The translations under genes were made by a program, and so were the position numbers. A stretch of 64,000 nucleotides of DNA, from contig BTUU01000020.1 of NCBI GenBank assembly GCA_045863555.1, positions 37,611 through 101,610 of the forward strand, in the 5' to 3' direction. Each line of letters begins with the position of its first letter. The first letter of the stretch is position 1. A model generated the notes under the pieces. It was not told the DNA's origin and did not search any database. It was given only the letters and a program-made list of their open reading frames with translations. This DNA comes from JACRLV01 sp045863555 (GTDB taxonomy: Bacteria; Planctomycetota; Phycisphaerae; UBA1845; Fen-1342). Of the stretch, positions 34,360 to 42,624 are shown one piece after another.

Positions 34360-35590
34360 CCAGCGTGGAGAGCGCGCGGTCAATCTGCCCGTCGCGGATC
34401 GTCAACGGCGGCATCAAGGTCAACGCGTTTCGCGCGGGTCCTGTTTTGCCGCAAAGCACGCTCCGGTCTTTGAGCGCCTCCAGCAACGCGTCCAGGCGCG
34501 GGCCGGACGCAGCCCCGTCCGCGTCGACGACGTCGGCGGCGATCATCAGGCCGATGCCGCGCGGGCGCGTCAGCCACGCATGCCGCGCTGCAAGATCGCG
34601 GAGCCCGGAGAGCAGCCGCGCGCCGGCCTGGCGGCTGCGCCGACCCAGGTCGTTGCGTTCGTGAAAGTCGATTGTAGCCAATGCGGCGGCGGATCCAACG
34701 GGATTTCCGCCGAACGTCGACGCGTAGGGCTGATTGAACGCCGCGGCGATCGCGTCGGTCGTGACGAACGCGGCGATCGGATAGCCGTTCCCCAGCGCCT
34801 TGGCCGTCGTGAGGATGTCGGGCGTCACGCCGAAGGTCTGGGCGGCCCACCACCGGCCGGTGCGGTTCATGCCGGTCTGGATTTCGTCGAGAATGAGGAG
34901 AATTCCGTGTTTCCGGCAGAGTTCCCGGACGTCGGACCAATAACCGGCGTCGGCGATTTCGATGCCGCCGTTGCCGAGCACGGGTTCGGCGATGATCGCG
35001 GCGATCCGCTGCGGGCCGACGGTTTCGAGCGTGGTTCGGAGCCGGTCGATCGCCCCGGGCGTCGCGCCGTGCGGGACCCGGTAGCAGCCGCCGAGCGGCG
35101 CGGGGTCGCAGCGCCACATCGGAAGGCCGGTGACGCCCATGGCCGCCTTCGTCCGGCCGTGGAGGGAATTCTGGAGCGAAATGAAGTCGGCGCGGCCGGT
35201 GTAGCGCGAGGCCAGGAGCAGCGCCCCTTCGTTGGCTTCCGCACCGCTGACGCAGAAAAAGCTGCGTTTCAATCCGGGAGGCGTGATCGACGCGAGCCGC
35301 TGGGCGAGGCGGACGACCGGTTCCGTGAGGTAGATGCTGGTCGTGTGGTCGAGGCGCTGCGCCTGCGCCGCGACGGCCGCGCCGATTTCGCGATTGCAGT
35401 GACCCGCGTTTACGACGGTGACGCCGCTGAACAGGTCGAGATAACGCCGGCCGGCGGTGTCTATCAGGTCGCAGTCTTCGGCGGCGGCGAAGACGGGCGG
35501 GCGCTGGTAGAAGTGGAACGCGCAGGGCATGAGGTACTCAGCCTTGAGCCGGACGATTTCCGCTGCGGGAGCGTGCGCTGCATCATGCAT
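34334..35590 (-). CDS. Class III PLP-dependent aminotransferase
   Basis: A 418-residue fold-type I transaminase of the acetylornithine/AGXT2/4-aminobutyrate class. Motifs include SGAEANEGALLLASRYTG, LILDEIQTGMNRTGRWW with the cofactor aspartate, and ILTTAKALGNGYPIAA with the PLP lysine. It moves an amino group between an amine and a keto acid or aldehyde. ATG 35590 overlaps the MqnD-like gene by 8 bases. In an operon with an adenylating enzyme and a thioester-reductase-like protein it may convert an aldehyde to an amine, which is inference. Confidence 0.9.
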   Translation of the reverse strand: MHDAAHAPAAEIVRLKAEYLMPCAFHFYQRPPVFAAAEDCDLIDTAGRRYLDLFSGVTVVNAGHCNREIGAAVAAQAQRLDHTTSIYLTEPVVRLAQRLASITPPGLKRSFFCVSGAEANEGALLLASRYTGRADFISLQNSLHGRTKAAMGVTGLPMWRCDPAPLGGCYRVPHGATPGAIDRLRTTLETVGPQRIAAIIAEPVLGNGGIEIADAGYWSDVRELCRKHGILLILDEIQTGMNRTGRWWAAQTFGVTPDILTTAKALGNGYPIAAFVTTDAIAAAFNQPYASTFGGNPVGSAAALATIDFHERNDLGRRSRQAGARLLSGLRDLAARHAWLTRPRGIGLMIAADVVDADGAASGPRLDALLEALKDRSVLCGKTGPARNALTLMPPLTIRDGQIDRALSTLDEVCLELS

Positions 35591-36464
35591 CGATGATCTC
35601 CGGCGGTGCGATCCGGGGCACGATGCCCAGGGCGGCAATCCGGTCGCACATCAGCGGGATCGCCCGCCGCACGTCGTCGGGAAGACATGCCGTGTCCTCG
35701 TTGCTGAACATCGCGATGTGCTGCTGGGCGCAGCCGCGTCCGAACTGCTGGGCGAATGCGAACGCTTCATCGAAGTGGTCCTGGGCCCACCGGAGCGACC
35801 GGATGCAGGCGGCGGCGATCCGGCGGGCAGCATCCCGGCCGACGCGGCGGCTGATGACGTTCAGACCCACGGGCAGGGGAAGGCCGGTTTCCTCGCACCA
35901 GGCGGCGCCGAGATCGGAGACGCGCGTGAGGCCTTTCTGCGGGAAGAAGAGCAGTTCTTCGTGGATCATCACACCCGCGTCGACCTCGCCGGCAACGACT
36001 GCGTCCGCGATTCGATCGTAGCGCATCTCCACGAGCGTTGCGCCCGGGCAGTACATCAGCGCGAGTGCGCCGCCGGTCGTGGGCATGCCGCCGACCGCGA
36101 TGCGCTTTCCGCGCAGATCCTCGATGCGCGCGTAGTTTTTCGACGCGAGAACCGGGCCGTAGCCGCGGCCGACGCTCGTACCGACACTGAGTATCCAGTA
36201 GCGGTCGGCGACCGACGGGTAGAAGGCGGAGGAGATTCCGACGACTTCCGCGGCGTCGTCGGCCGCGAGGCGGTTGAGGGCGATGATGTGGTCGCGATGA
36301 AAGGTGGCCGAGAATCCGGAGAGGGTGACGCGACCGTGCTCCCAGGCGTAGTAGTTGAAGGCATCATCGCTGTCGGGCGTATAGGCGATGCGGAGGGGCT
36401 TTGCTTTCGGCGTGGTTCCCGTGCTGCTGTCGAGTTCGACGATCATCGCGCTGCAAGCTCCCAT
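35583..36464 (-). CDS. MqnD-like protein (1,4-dihydroxy-6-naphthoate synthase family)
   Basis: A 293-residue member of the MqnA/MqnD (VitK2_biosynth) fold. The start IAYTPDSDDAF, the segment GVMIHEELLFF with His168 (in the place of the catalytic His) and GLTRVSDLGAAW...LPLPVG match MqnD of the futalosine menaquinone pathway, which makes 1,4-dihydroxy-6-naphthoate. The other menaquinone genes (mqnA, mqnB, mqnC, mqnE) are not in the window, so it may serve that pathway from here or have been recruited for the operon's own product. It overlaps the upstream gene by one base (TGATG). Confidence 0.8.
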   Translation of the reverse strand: MGACSAMIVELDSSTGTTPKAKPLRIAYTPDSDDAFNYYAWEHGRVTLSGFSATFHRDHIIALNRLAADDAAEVVGISSAFYPSVADRYWILSVGTSVGRGYGPVLASKNYARIEDLRGKRIAVGGMPTTGGALALMYCPGATLVEMRYDRIADAVVAGEVDAGVMIHEELLFFPQKGLTRVSDLGAAWCEETGLPLPVGLNVISRRVGRDAARRIAAACIRSLRWAQDHFDEAFAFAQQFGRGCAQQHIAMFSNEDTACLPDDVRRAIPLMCDRIAALGIVPRIAPPEIIDA

Positions 36465-37546
36465 CAGTAGAGGCCGGCCGCGGGTAATTGCGTACCGGTG
36501 TCCGGCCCGACATCTCGCGCGCCGGCGACGTTGAACCCGCGGGGCGCGCTGACCGGCGGTTGAACGAATTCGGCGGTGTCACGCTCCTCGACATTCAGCA
36601 GGAGCATCGTCGCGTCGAGCCGAGAGAAACAGAGCGGAACGCGCGCCGCGTTCGGCGCAGCGCCGGGCGCGGAGGTGAGAATGAGACGATCCCCGTGCGG
36701 GAAATACGCCGGCACGCGGCCGGGGGAGACATCGAGTTCCAGGCAGCAACCGAAGAGCGTATTCCCGTAGCCCGACAGGTGAACCGCCTGCGTGAACCAG
36801 CGCGTCTGAAAGTCACGGAGCGCTGCCGCGCTGAGGTGTGTGCCGCCATAGTGAATGCCGCGAATCCGATCGCGCTGCGGCGGCGTCATGTGCGGGGCGA
36901 GCGCCGTGAGCAGCGGCGGCGTTGTGAAGAGGACGGTGACCTCCTGCGACTCGATGACCGCGAGGGCCTGATCGACGACGTGCTGGAGGTATCGCTGCGC
37001 GCCAAAGCTGCCCGCGGGCATTTTCCGGGCCCAACGCGGATCAAAATCGACGCTGAAGGGTTCGGGAGCGTCACACGTCCGCGCCAGGCGACGCGCGGCG
37101 CGGGCGATGATGTGCGGCCCGCTCGGACCGGCATACAGCCAAAGTCCGCCGCGCGGAAAGCCGACATGCGCCGCGGCGGCCGTGAACGGTGCGACGAACG
37201 CCTCTTCGAATTCCCGAGGCGCATAGACGGTCCATACCGGGCAGCCGGTCGCGCCGCCGGTCTGGGCGAGAATCCAGTCGTTGCGGTCGGTGTGGAGCGC
37301 GCGAGGAACGAAATCAAGCAGCGGCCGCCGGGCGAGCGCGGCGGGCGCCATCGGGCCGATGCGTTGAAGGTCGGCGACGGATCGAACTTCGCGGCGGATG
37401 TCGAAATTCATCGCGGATTGGCGATCGAGCCAATAGACGGAGCCGTCGCGCGGATCGAGGTGGAGCGCCAAGACCTCGCGCAGGCGCGCATCCGCCCGAC
37501 TCGCGCTGTCTGTAACCGAAGGCGGTTGGGGCAACGGCGTCAGCAC
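36464..37546 (-). CDS. LuxE/PaaK-like adenylate-forming enzyme
   Basis: A 360-residue protein related to acyl-protein synthetases (LuxE) and phenylacetate-CoA ligases. QTGGATGCPVWTVY fits the glycine-rich ATP loop, and GIHYGGTHLSAAAL with LSGYGNTLFGCCLEL fits the later adenylation motifs. Its length is that of LuxE rather than of full PaaK (about 430). Such enzymes activate a carboxylic acid as acyl-AMP and pass it to a thiol. It starts at GTG 37546, overlapping the hydrolase stop by 7 bases. With the reductase two genes upstream it recalls the LuxC/LuxE fatty-acid reductase pair. Confidence 0.75.
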   Translation of the reverse strand: MLTPLPQPPSVTDSASRADARLREVLALHLDPRDGSVYWLDRQSAMNFDIRREVRSVADLQRIGPMAPAALARRPLLDFVPRALHTDRNDWILAQTGGATGCPVWTVYAPREFEEAFVAPFTAAAAHVGFPRGGLWLYAGPSGPHIIARAARRLARTCDAPEPFSVDFDPRWARKMPAGSFGAQRYLQHVVDQALAVIESQEVTVLFTTPPLLTALAPHMTPPQRDRIRGIHYGGTHLSAAALRDFQTRWFTQAVHLSGYGNTLFGCCLELDVSPGRVPAYFPHGDRLILTSAPGAAPNAARVPLCFSRLDATMLLLNVEERDTAEFVQPPVSAPRGFNVAGARDVGPDTGTQLPAAGLY

Positions 37547-38256
37547 GCGGCGACCTCGGGGGAACTTCGGCAGCGCAAGGTGATGAATTCCGCCACTTCC
37601 TGACCGATCCGGTGCTCAGCGCCGCGAAAGAAATGATTGCCGCCGACGTGTCGAGAGTACTCGACACCCGCGGGCAGCGACCGGACCCACTCAGCAACAG
37701 CGGATTCCGCCGTGCAGAAATCGTCGGTGCTGTGGATGACGAGCAGCCGGCGGGCGCGCGGGGGCCGGGTGGCCGGGAACGGATGCCGCGAGAGTGTCGG
37801 GGAAATGAGGGCGACGCCAGCGAGCGTCGCGGACTCGCGGCAGGCCAAACGCCACGCGGCGGATGCGCCGAAGCTGTAGCCCACAAGGATCCGGGGGTGC
37901 ACGGCGAGGGAATCGAGGAAGTCGAAGGCCGCGAGGGCGTCCTCCAGCCGGTCGGGGTCTTCCGGTGCGTGACCGGTTTCCCAGAACGCGCTCATGGAAG
38001 CGGCGACATCAATCCGGGGCCCTTCGCTCAGGCCCGTCCCGCCGTAGTCGAAACGCAGGCTCAGGCCGCCGGCCTCGGCCAGCGTCCCGGCGATCGCCGT
38101 GACGAGCGCGTTCCGCATGGTTCCGCCCATGTAGGGATGCGGCCCGATCACGAGCGCGGCAAATGCGGGGTCGGCGTCGGCTTGATAGCTGAGTTCGCCG
38201 CTGAGGCGCCGGCGGCCGCGTAAGATCGTGACCGATTCGCGAATCGCGGTGCTCAT
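37540..38256 (-). CDS. Alpha/beta hydrolase (COG2945-like)
   Basis: A 238-residue alpha/beta hydrolase. It has PHPYMGGTMRNALV, LRFDYGGTGLSEG and the nucleophile elbow GYSFGA with the catalytic Ser, and near the C-terminus IHSTDD and GGNHFF, fitting the Asp and His of the triad. The family includes esterases and thioesterases; in this operon it could release an acyl group or edit a thioester. No signal peptide is present. ATG 38256 overlaps the upstream stop by ATGA. Confidence 0.88.
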   Translation of the reverse strand: MSTAIRESVTILRGRRRLSGELSYQADADPAFAALVIGPHPYMGGTMRNALVTAIAGTLAEAGGLSLRFDYGGTGLSEGPRIDVAASMSAFWETGHAPEDPDRLEDALAAFDFLDSLAVHPRILVGYSFGASAAWRLACRESATLAGVALISPTLSRHPFPATRPPRARRLLVIHSTDDFCTAESAVAEWVRSLPAGVEYSRHVGGNHFFRGAEHRIGQEVAEFITLRCRSSPEVAAC

Positions 38257-39743
38257 GCTCGCACCACGAAGGATTCGAGCCGTGCGCGATCGCAGGGAAA
38301 CTCGCGCGTGAACTCGCGCAGGATCGCGGACATCTTCAGGGCTGTCTCTACGTCGCCGAAGACGTCCGCTTCGCCCGAGGCAAACAGCTCCTCGCCCTCG
38401 ACGCGGCCGCTGATCGCGCGCCAGAAGCCGGCGGCCGAGGTTCGGTAGCCGAACTGCTCTGGAGAGTCGCCGCAGCCGCGCTGCACGGCATGCAGTTGCC
38501 CGTCGGCGAAGCGGCAGACCCACTCGCACTGGTCGACGATGAAGCGGATCGTCGCGCGGATCGGCCGCACGCGGCTCACGAGAGACTGAGGCAGGTACGA
38601 GGGGAGAAAACGCTCAAAATACGCGGCGCCGAAATGGGCGACATCGGAGTCGATTTCCCGCCGCGGTCGCCCCCAGCGCCGGGCCTGTGCGTACGCGACA
38701 CAGCGGCGCAGGTACGGAAGGTCGATTTTCGGCGGCAGGAGCGACCGGTCGAGGCTCGCGACGGTGCGGGAGCAATCGAACCGCGGGCTGTGCGAGAAGT
38801 AGGCCGCGAGCGGCTGCATCCCGCCATAGAACGCCTGCTCCTCGCGACTCTGAGACGACGCGGGGATGTCCCCGTCACCGACGAACCGGCCGCCGGCGAC
38901 GTCGAAGATCGCCTCGAGCATCCGCCTGATGTCGTCGTTGGATGGCGGCTGGGGATGGGTGAGATGAAAGACACCCGACGCGCCGGGGTTGAGGGCGAGG
39001 GAAGCGATCGCGCGGGCCACGAAATCAACCGGAACGATCTGATTCGGAGCGGTCGCGGCGCCGCGGAGTCGCAGCGGGATGCTCAATCGATCCGCACGGG
39101 GCCGGCCTTCATAACTGCGTGCGAGCTGTTCGACGGCCCGCGCAATCACGTAGAGGCCGCGAAATTCGGTCGCCCGGCCGGTCGCGTGCTCGCCAGTGAC
39201 GATCGACGGCCGGGCGACTACGAGTCTGCGGCGTCCACGGGCTGCCCAGTCGGAAACGAGCTGCTCGGCCAGCCACTTGGTCGCTTCGTAGTCATTCTGA
39301 AAACGGGGAGGCAGCCGCTCGATTCGCTCGACCGCGCACCCCGGGGCTGTTCCGCAGACGTACGCGGTGCTGACATGCGTAAGGTCGGCGATGCCGTGGG
39401 CATCCATCCAGGCGAGAAGCCGCGCGGTTCCCCTCACGTTGGTCCGCGCCGGCTCCTCGCCCTCGGTGCGAAACGTCGTGCTGGCTGCGACATGCACGAC
39501 GCGTTCGATCTTCGGACCGTCCCATTCCGGCAGGTCGTCGGGAAGCGTGCCCTGCATCGTGCGCAGGGAGGCTGCATCGTGCGGGACTTCCGGCGCGATC
39601 TCCTGGAGCAACCCGGCGATGCGTTTCTCGCCCTGATTCCTGACGAGCACAACGCACGGGACGCCGCGACGGAGCAATTCCGCGAGGACGTAATGTCCCA
39701 CGAAGCCGCTGGCACCGGTGATGAAAGTCCAACTCCCCCTCAT
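38253..39743 (-). CDS. NAD-dependent thioester-reductase-like SDR with SCP2-like C-terminal domain
   Basis: A 496-residue protein. The first 350 residues are an extended SDR of the fatty-acyl-CoA/thioester reductase type (NAD_binding_4). The nucleotide loop is TGASGFVGHYV, and the catalytic pair sits in YEATKW (Y-x-x-x-K). The last 130 residues look like a sterol-carrier-protein-2-like fold (IRFIVDQCEWVCRFADGQLH and AISGRVEGEELFASGE), which could bind a lipid. It should reduce an activated acyl group to an aldehyde or alcohol. ATG 39743 overlaps the cytochrome gene by ATGA; the frame is open further upstream but reads antisense-like there. Confidence 0.85.
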   Translation of the reverse strand: MRGSWTFITGASGFVGHYVLAELLRRGVPCVVLVRNQGEKRIAGLLQEIAPEVPHDAASLRTMQGTLPDDLPEWDGPKIERVVHVAASTTFRTEGEEPARTNVRGTARLLAWMDAHGIADLTHVSTAYVCGTAPGCAVERIERLPPRFQNDYEATKWLAEQLVSDWAARGRRRLVVARPSIVTGEHATGRATEFRGLYVIARAVEQLARSYEGRPRADRLSIPLRLRGAATAPNQIVPVDFVARAIASLALNPGASGVFHLTHPQPPSNDDIRRMLEAIFDVAGGRFVGDGDIPASSQSREEQAFYGGMQPLAAYFSHSPRFDCSRTVASLDRSLLPPKIDLPYLRRCVAYAQARRWGRPRREIDSDVAHFGAAYFERFLPSYLPQSLVSRVRPIRATIRFIVDQCEWVCRFADGQLHAVQRGCGDSPEQFGYRTSAAGFWRAISGRVEGEELFASGEADVFGDVETALKMSAILREFTREFPCDRARLESFVVRA

Positions 39744-40402
39744 CGCGGCTGATCCGACTCCCCGCCCGCCGGCGGAACATACATGTCCAGGCTCTGGAGG
39801 TACGTGATCGCCAGCCAGATCTGTTCCTTTGACAGCGTCTTTCCGAACGCGGGCATCGCTGTTGATGGACCGTCCGGGTACTGGACGATCTCGCCGTAGC
39901 CGTCGTGGATCTTGGCGAACCACGCCTTCGGAGCGCCGCGATGGAGCGTGACCGCGAACCGCTTGTCGAAGGCGTGAAAGTCCCTGCACGGAGCCTGCGG
40001 CAGGACATCGGCTCCGCGGCCGTCGACCGCCTGGCCGTGGCAGCGCTGGCAGTGCGTGGCGTAGACAACCGCGCCGAGGCTTACGGCCGCGCGGTCGCGG
40101 TTGGCGTCAAACGGATTCCGGGTTGTGCTCAGCGCGTCGTCGTCTCGAGTTGTTTTGTCGACCGAGACCCCCCGCTGCGCGGCCCGCCAATCCAGGAACG
40201 CGCGTTTTGGGCTGGATGGCTGGTGGGCGAGAGCGCGCGAATAGTCGTCGCGGTCCTGTGGGAGGATTGCGCGGGCAAGACTCGGCGGCCCGGAGCAGCC
40301 AAAGGCAGAGAGGATCGCCGATGTCACGGCGACCAGTATTCGCAGCGCGGATGGCGACAGTCGCTCGCACCGCGCCGCGGGGCCCGAACCAGCGATGCTC
40401 AT
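39740..40402 (-). CDS. Exported c-type cytochrome, first gene of the operon
   Basis: A 220-residue protein with an N-terminal hydrophobic export signal and a weak lipobox (SAFGC). A single haem-binding motif CQRCH lies in VVYATHCQRCHGQAVDGRG, and the later MPAFGKTLSKEQIW carries the distal Met of class I cytochromes c. It would carry electrons in the periplasm. It is the first gene of the minus-strand operon and is divergent from the histidine kinase at 40535 (132 bases apart). Why a cytochrome leads a biosynthetic-looking operon is unclear. Confidence 0.9.
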   Translation of the reverse strand: MSIAGSGPAARCERLSPSALRILVAVTSAILSAFGCSGPPSLARAILPQDRDDYSRALAHQPSSPKRAFLDWRAAQRGVSVDKTTRDDDALSTTRNPFDANRDRAAVSLGAVVYATHCQRCHGQAVDGRGADVLPQAPCRDFHAFDKRFAVTLHRGAPKAWFAKIHDGYGEIVQYPDGPSTAMPAFGKTLSKEQIWLAITYLQSLDMYVPPAGGESDQPR

Positions 40403-40534
40403 GGACAGCTACAATACGCGGCAACGGCGTGATTCGACGCGACTTGCATTTTTTGCAGCGAGTTCTTCTCCCACCGGCGCTCTGGCAAGATATGCAGAAT
40501 CGGGCCTGCGCGGTTGGTTGAGCCAAGGATCGGA

Positions 40535-42016
40535 ATGACGCTCGCGAAGAAAACGATGATCCGCCTTGCCGCGTTGACCAGCGCGATGCTGGCCGCCGGC
40601 GCCGCGGCGATCTGGTGCCTGCTGATGCTGCAGGGGCTGAGCGGCGTGACGCGCGAGGAATTCGAGGAGCTGCGCGAGATCCGGCCGATTGAGCAGGCGC
40701 TCTGGGACGCCACGATTCATCTGGGAAACGGCGATCGGCCGGCCGCGACAGCGGCGCTGGACCGCGTGATCGAAGGGCTGACGGAGTTTTCGACCGAGCA
40801 GGAGACCGGGTTCAGCCGCCTCGATTCGCACCACGCGTCGGACGAGCAGGAACTGGCGCAGGGGACGATCGACGCGGTGAAGTCGCTTCGGTCCCGCCTG
40901 GCTCTGGGCGAGTCGAACGCCCCCGACGAAGAGGCGGCGCTGCTCGCGGGCGCCCGGCGCCACCTGAGCGGACTGGTCGACGAGTTTGAACTGGCAGTGG
41001 CGCAGGTTCATCTGCGCACGACCCGGCGATTTCAGTATGTACTGATCGGCCTGGTCATCGGATTCGTGGGGATTACGCTCGGCGCGGCGGCAGTGAGCCT
41101 TACTCACTACCGATCGGTGATCGGTCCGCTGCAATATGTTCGGAACGGCGTGCGGACCGTGGCGCGGGGCGGTCTGGCGACGCGGCTGGCTCCGCGCGGG
41201 GATGCGGAGTTCACCGACCTCCAATCCGATTTCAACGCGATGGCCGAGGAGTTGGAGTCGCTCTACCACAACCTGGAGCAGCGCGTGGCGGATCAGGGGC
41301 GACGACTGGCGGTGTCGGAACGGTTGGCGAGCGTTGGTTTTCTGGCTGCGGGGGTGGCGCACGAGATCAACAACCCGCTTGCGATCATGAGCGGACATGC
41401 GCAATCGGCGCTGCGCCGCGCGAGAAGCACCGGCGGCGCGCCCGACGCCAACCTGGCGCGCGACCTGGAGATCATCCGCGACGAGGCGTTTCGAGCGAAG
41501 GAAATCACGCGCCAGCTCCTCGATTTGTCGAGCGGCGGCAGCACGCAACGAACGCCGGTGTCGCTGCGCGGCGTGATCGAAGACGTGGCGGGCATCCTGC
41601 GTGATACACCGCTGTGCAACGGGAAATCGATCGAAATGACGAGCGAGGCGGACGATCCGCTCGTGGTCTCCGGGTCGGAACCGGAACTCAAGCAGGTTGT
41701 GCTGAATCTGACGATGAACGCCGTGCACGCGGTGGGCGCCGACGGGGGAACGGTCGAGCTGCACACGCGGCGGGCAAACGGCTGGGTCGAACTCCAGGTG
41801 CGCGACAACGGCTGCGGGATGTCGCCGGACGCGATGGAGCGGGTTTTCGAGCCGTTTTTCAGCAGCCGCAAGGGACGGGGCGGGGTCGGGCTGGGCCTGA
41901 CGATCAGCCACGCGATCGTGCAGCGGCACGGCGGCGAGCTGGCCGCCGCCAGCGACGGTCCGGGACGCGGCAGCGTGTTTACGATGAGGCTGCCTCAGGA
42001 CAGGAGCGCGACGTGA
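40535..42016 (+). CDS. Membrane sensor histidine kinase
   Basis: A 493-residue kinase with two transmembrane helices (about 10-33 and 167-190) enclosing a 135-residue extracytoplasmic helical sensor. A HAMP domain follows (about 192-245). The HisKA domain holds the phosphorylated His276 in GVAHEINNPLAIM, and the HATPase domain has N, G1 and G2 boxes (VVLNLTMNAVHAV, RDNGCGM, GRGGVGLGLTIS). ATG 40535 has AAGGATCGG upstream; the in-frame TTG 40514 is less likely. The stop overlaps the response regulator start (GTGA). The signal is unknown. Confidence 0.93.
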   Translation: MTLAKKTMIRLAALTSAMLAAGAAAIWCLLMLQGLSGVTREEFEELREIRPIEQALWDATIHLGNGDRPAATAALDRVIEGLTEFSTEQETGFSRLDSHHASDEQELAQGTIDAVKSLRSRLALGESNAPDEEAALLAGARRHLSGLVDEFELAVAQVHLRTTRRFQYVLIGLVIGFVGITLGAAAVSLTHYRSVIGPLQYVRNGVRTVARGGLATRLAPRGDAEFTDLQSDFNAMAEELESLYHNLEQRVADQGRRLAVSERLASVGFLAAGVAHEINNPLAIMSGHAQSALRRARSTGGAPDANLARDLEIIRDEAFRAKEITRQLLDLSSGGSTQRTPVSLRGVIEDVAGILRDTPLCNGKSIEMTSEADDPLVVSGSEPELKQVVLNLTMNAVHAVGADGGTVELHTRRANGWVELQVRDNGCGMSPDAMERVFEPFFSSRKGRGGVGLGLTISHAIVQRHGGELAAASDGPGRGSVFTMRLPQDRSAT

Positions 42017-42624
42017 CCCCCTCTCCGATGCGCGTGTGCGTGATCGACGACGAAGTGCGGCTCCGCGAACTGCTCGTCCGCGAGATCGCGACGATGGGAT
42101 TCGCGGCGACGGGATTTCGCAGCGCCGAGGAGGCGTGGCCGGCGCTGGAAGGCGGGGAGTTTGACGCGCTGCTTGTCGATCTGAACCTGCCGGGGATCGG
42201 CGGGATGGAGCTGTTCCAGCGCGTGCACGCGGCGCGGCCGGAAACGGCGGTGGTGATCCTGACGGGCTTCGGGTCGCTCGATACGGCCGTCCAGGCGCTG
42301 CGCTGGGGAGCGACCGATTATCTCACCAAGCCGTGCAGTCTGGACCAGATCGAATCGGTGCTGCTGCGAATCGATCGGAGCCGGCGTGAGGCGCACCTGG
42401 CCCAAGCGGGCGAAGACGGCGATGCGCCGGAGGCAGGGCACGCCGCCGCGCCGAATTCGCCCGCGCCGCCGCGGCGGCTCGAAGACCTCGAACGGGAGCA
42501 GATCCTTGCGGCGATGCAGGAGCACGGCGGCCACAAACCCCGCGTTGCGGAAGCGCTCGGAATCAGCCTTCGAACGCTCTACAACAAGCTGAACGCGTAC
42601 CGGGCCCAAGGGCGAATCAAGTGA
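42013..42624 (+). CDS. Response regulator with Fis-type helix-turn-helix (ActR/PrrA-like)
   Basis: A 203-residue two-domain regulator. The receiver has the acidic pair IDDE, the phosphorylation site Asp56 in LLVDLNLPG, LTGFGS and the Lys in YLTKPC. A Pro-rich linker leads to a Fis/HTH_8 DNA-binding segment (HKPRVAEALGISLRTLYNKL). There is no sigma-54 AAA domain, as in RegA/ActR/PrrA. GTG 42013 is chosen because GGAG is 7 bases upstream and it overlaps the kinase stop; ATG 42028 is an alternative. It is the cognate partner of the kinase. Confidence 0.93.
   Translation: MTPSPMRVCVIDDEVRLRELLVREIATMGFAATGFRSAEEAWPALEGGEFDALLVDLNLPGIGGMELFQRVHAARPETAVVILTGFGSLDTAVQALRWGATDYLTKPCSLDQIESVLLRIDRSRREAHLAQAGEDGDAPEAGHAAAPNSPAPPRRLEDLEREQILAAMQEHGGHKPRVAEALGISLRTLYNKLNAYRAQGRIK

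Noticed and set aside
35583..36464. Complete futalosine menaquinone cluster
   Set aside because: Only the MqnD-like gene is present; no MqnA, B, C or E and no other menaquinone gene is nearby.
38490..39752. Plus-strand frame of 420 codons opposite the SDR gene
   Set aside because: Shadow; the minus strand has GASGFVG and YEATK at the right spacing.
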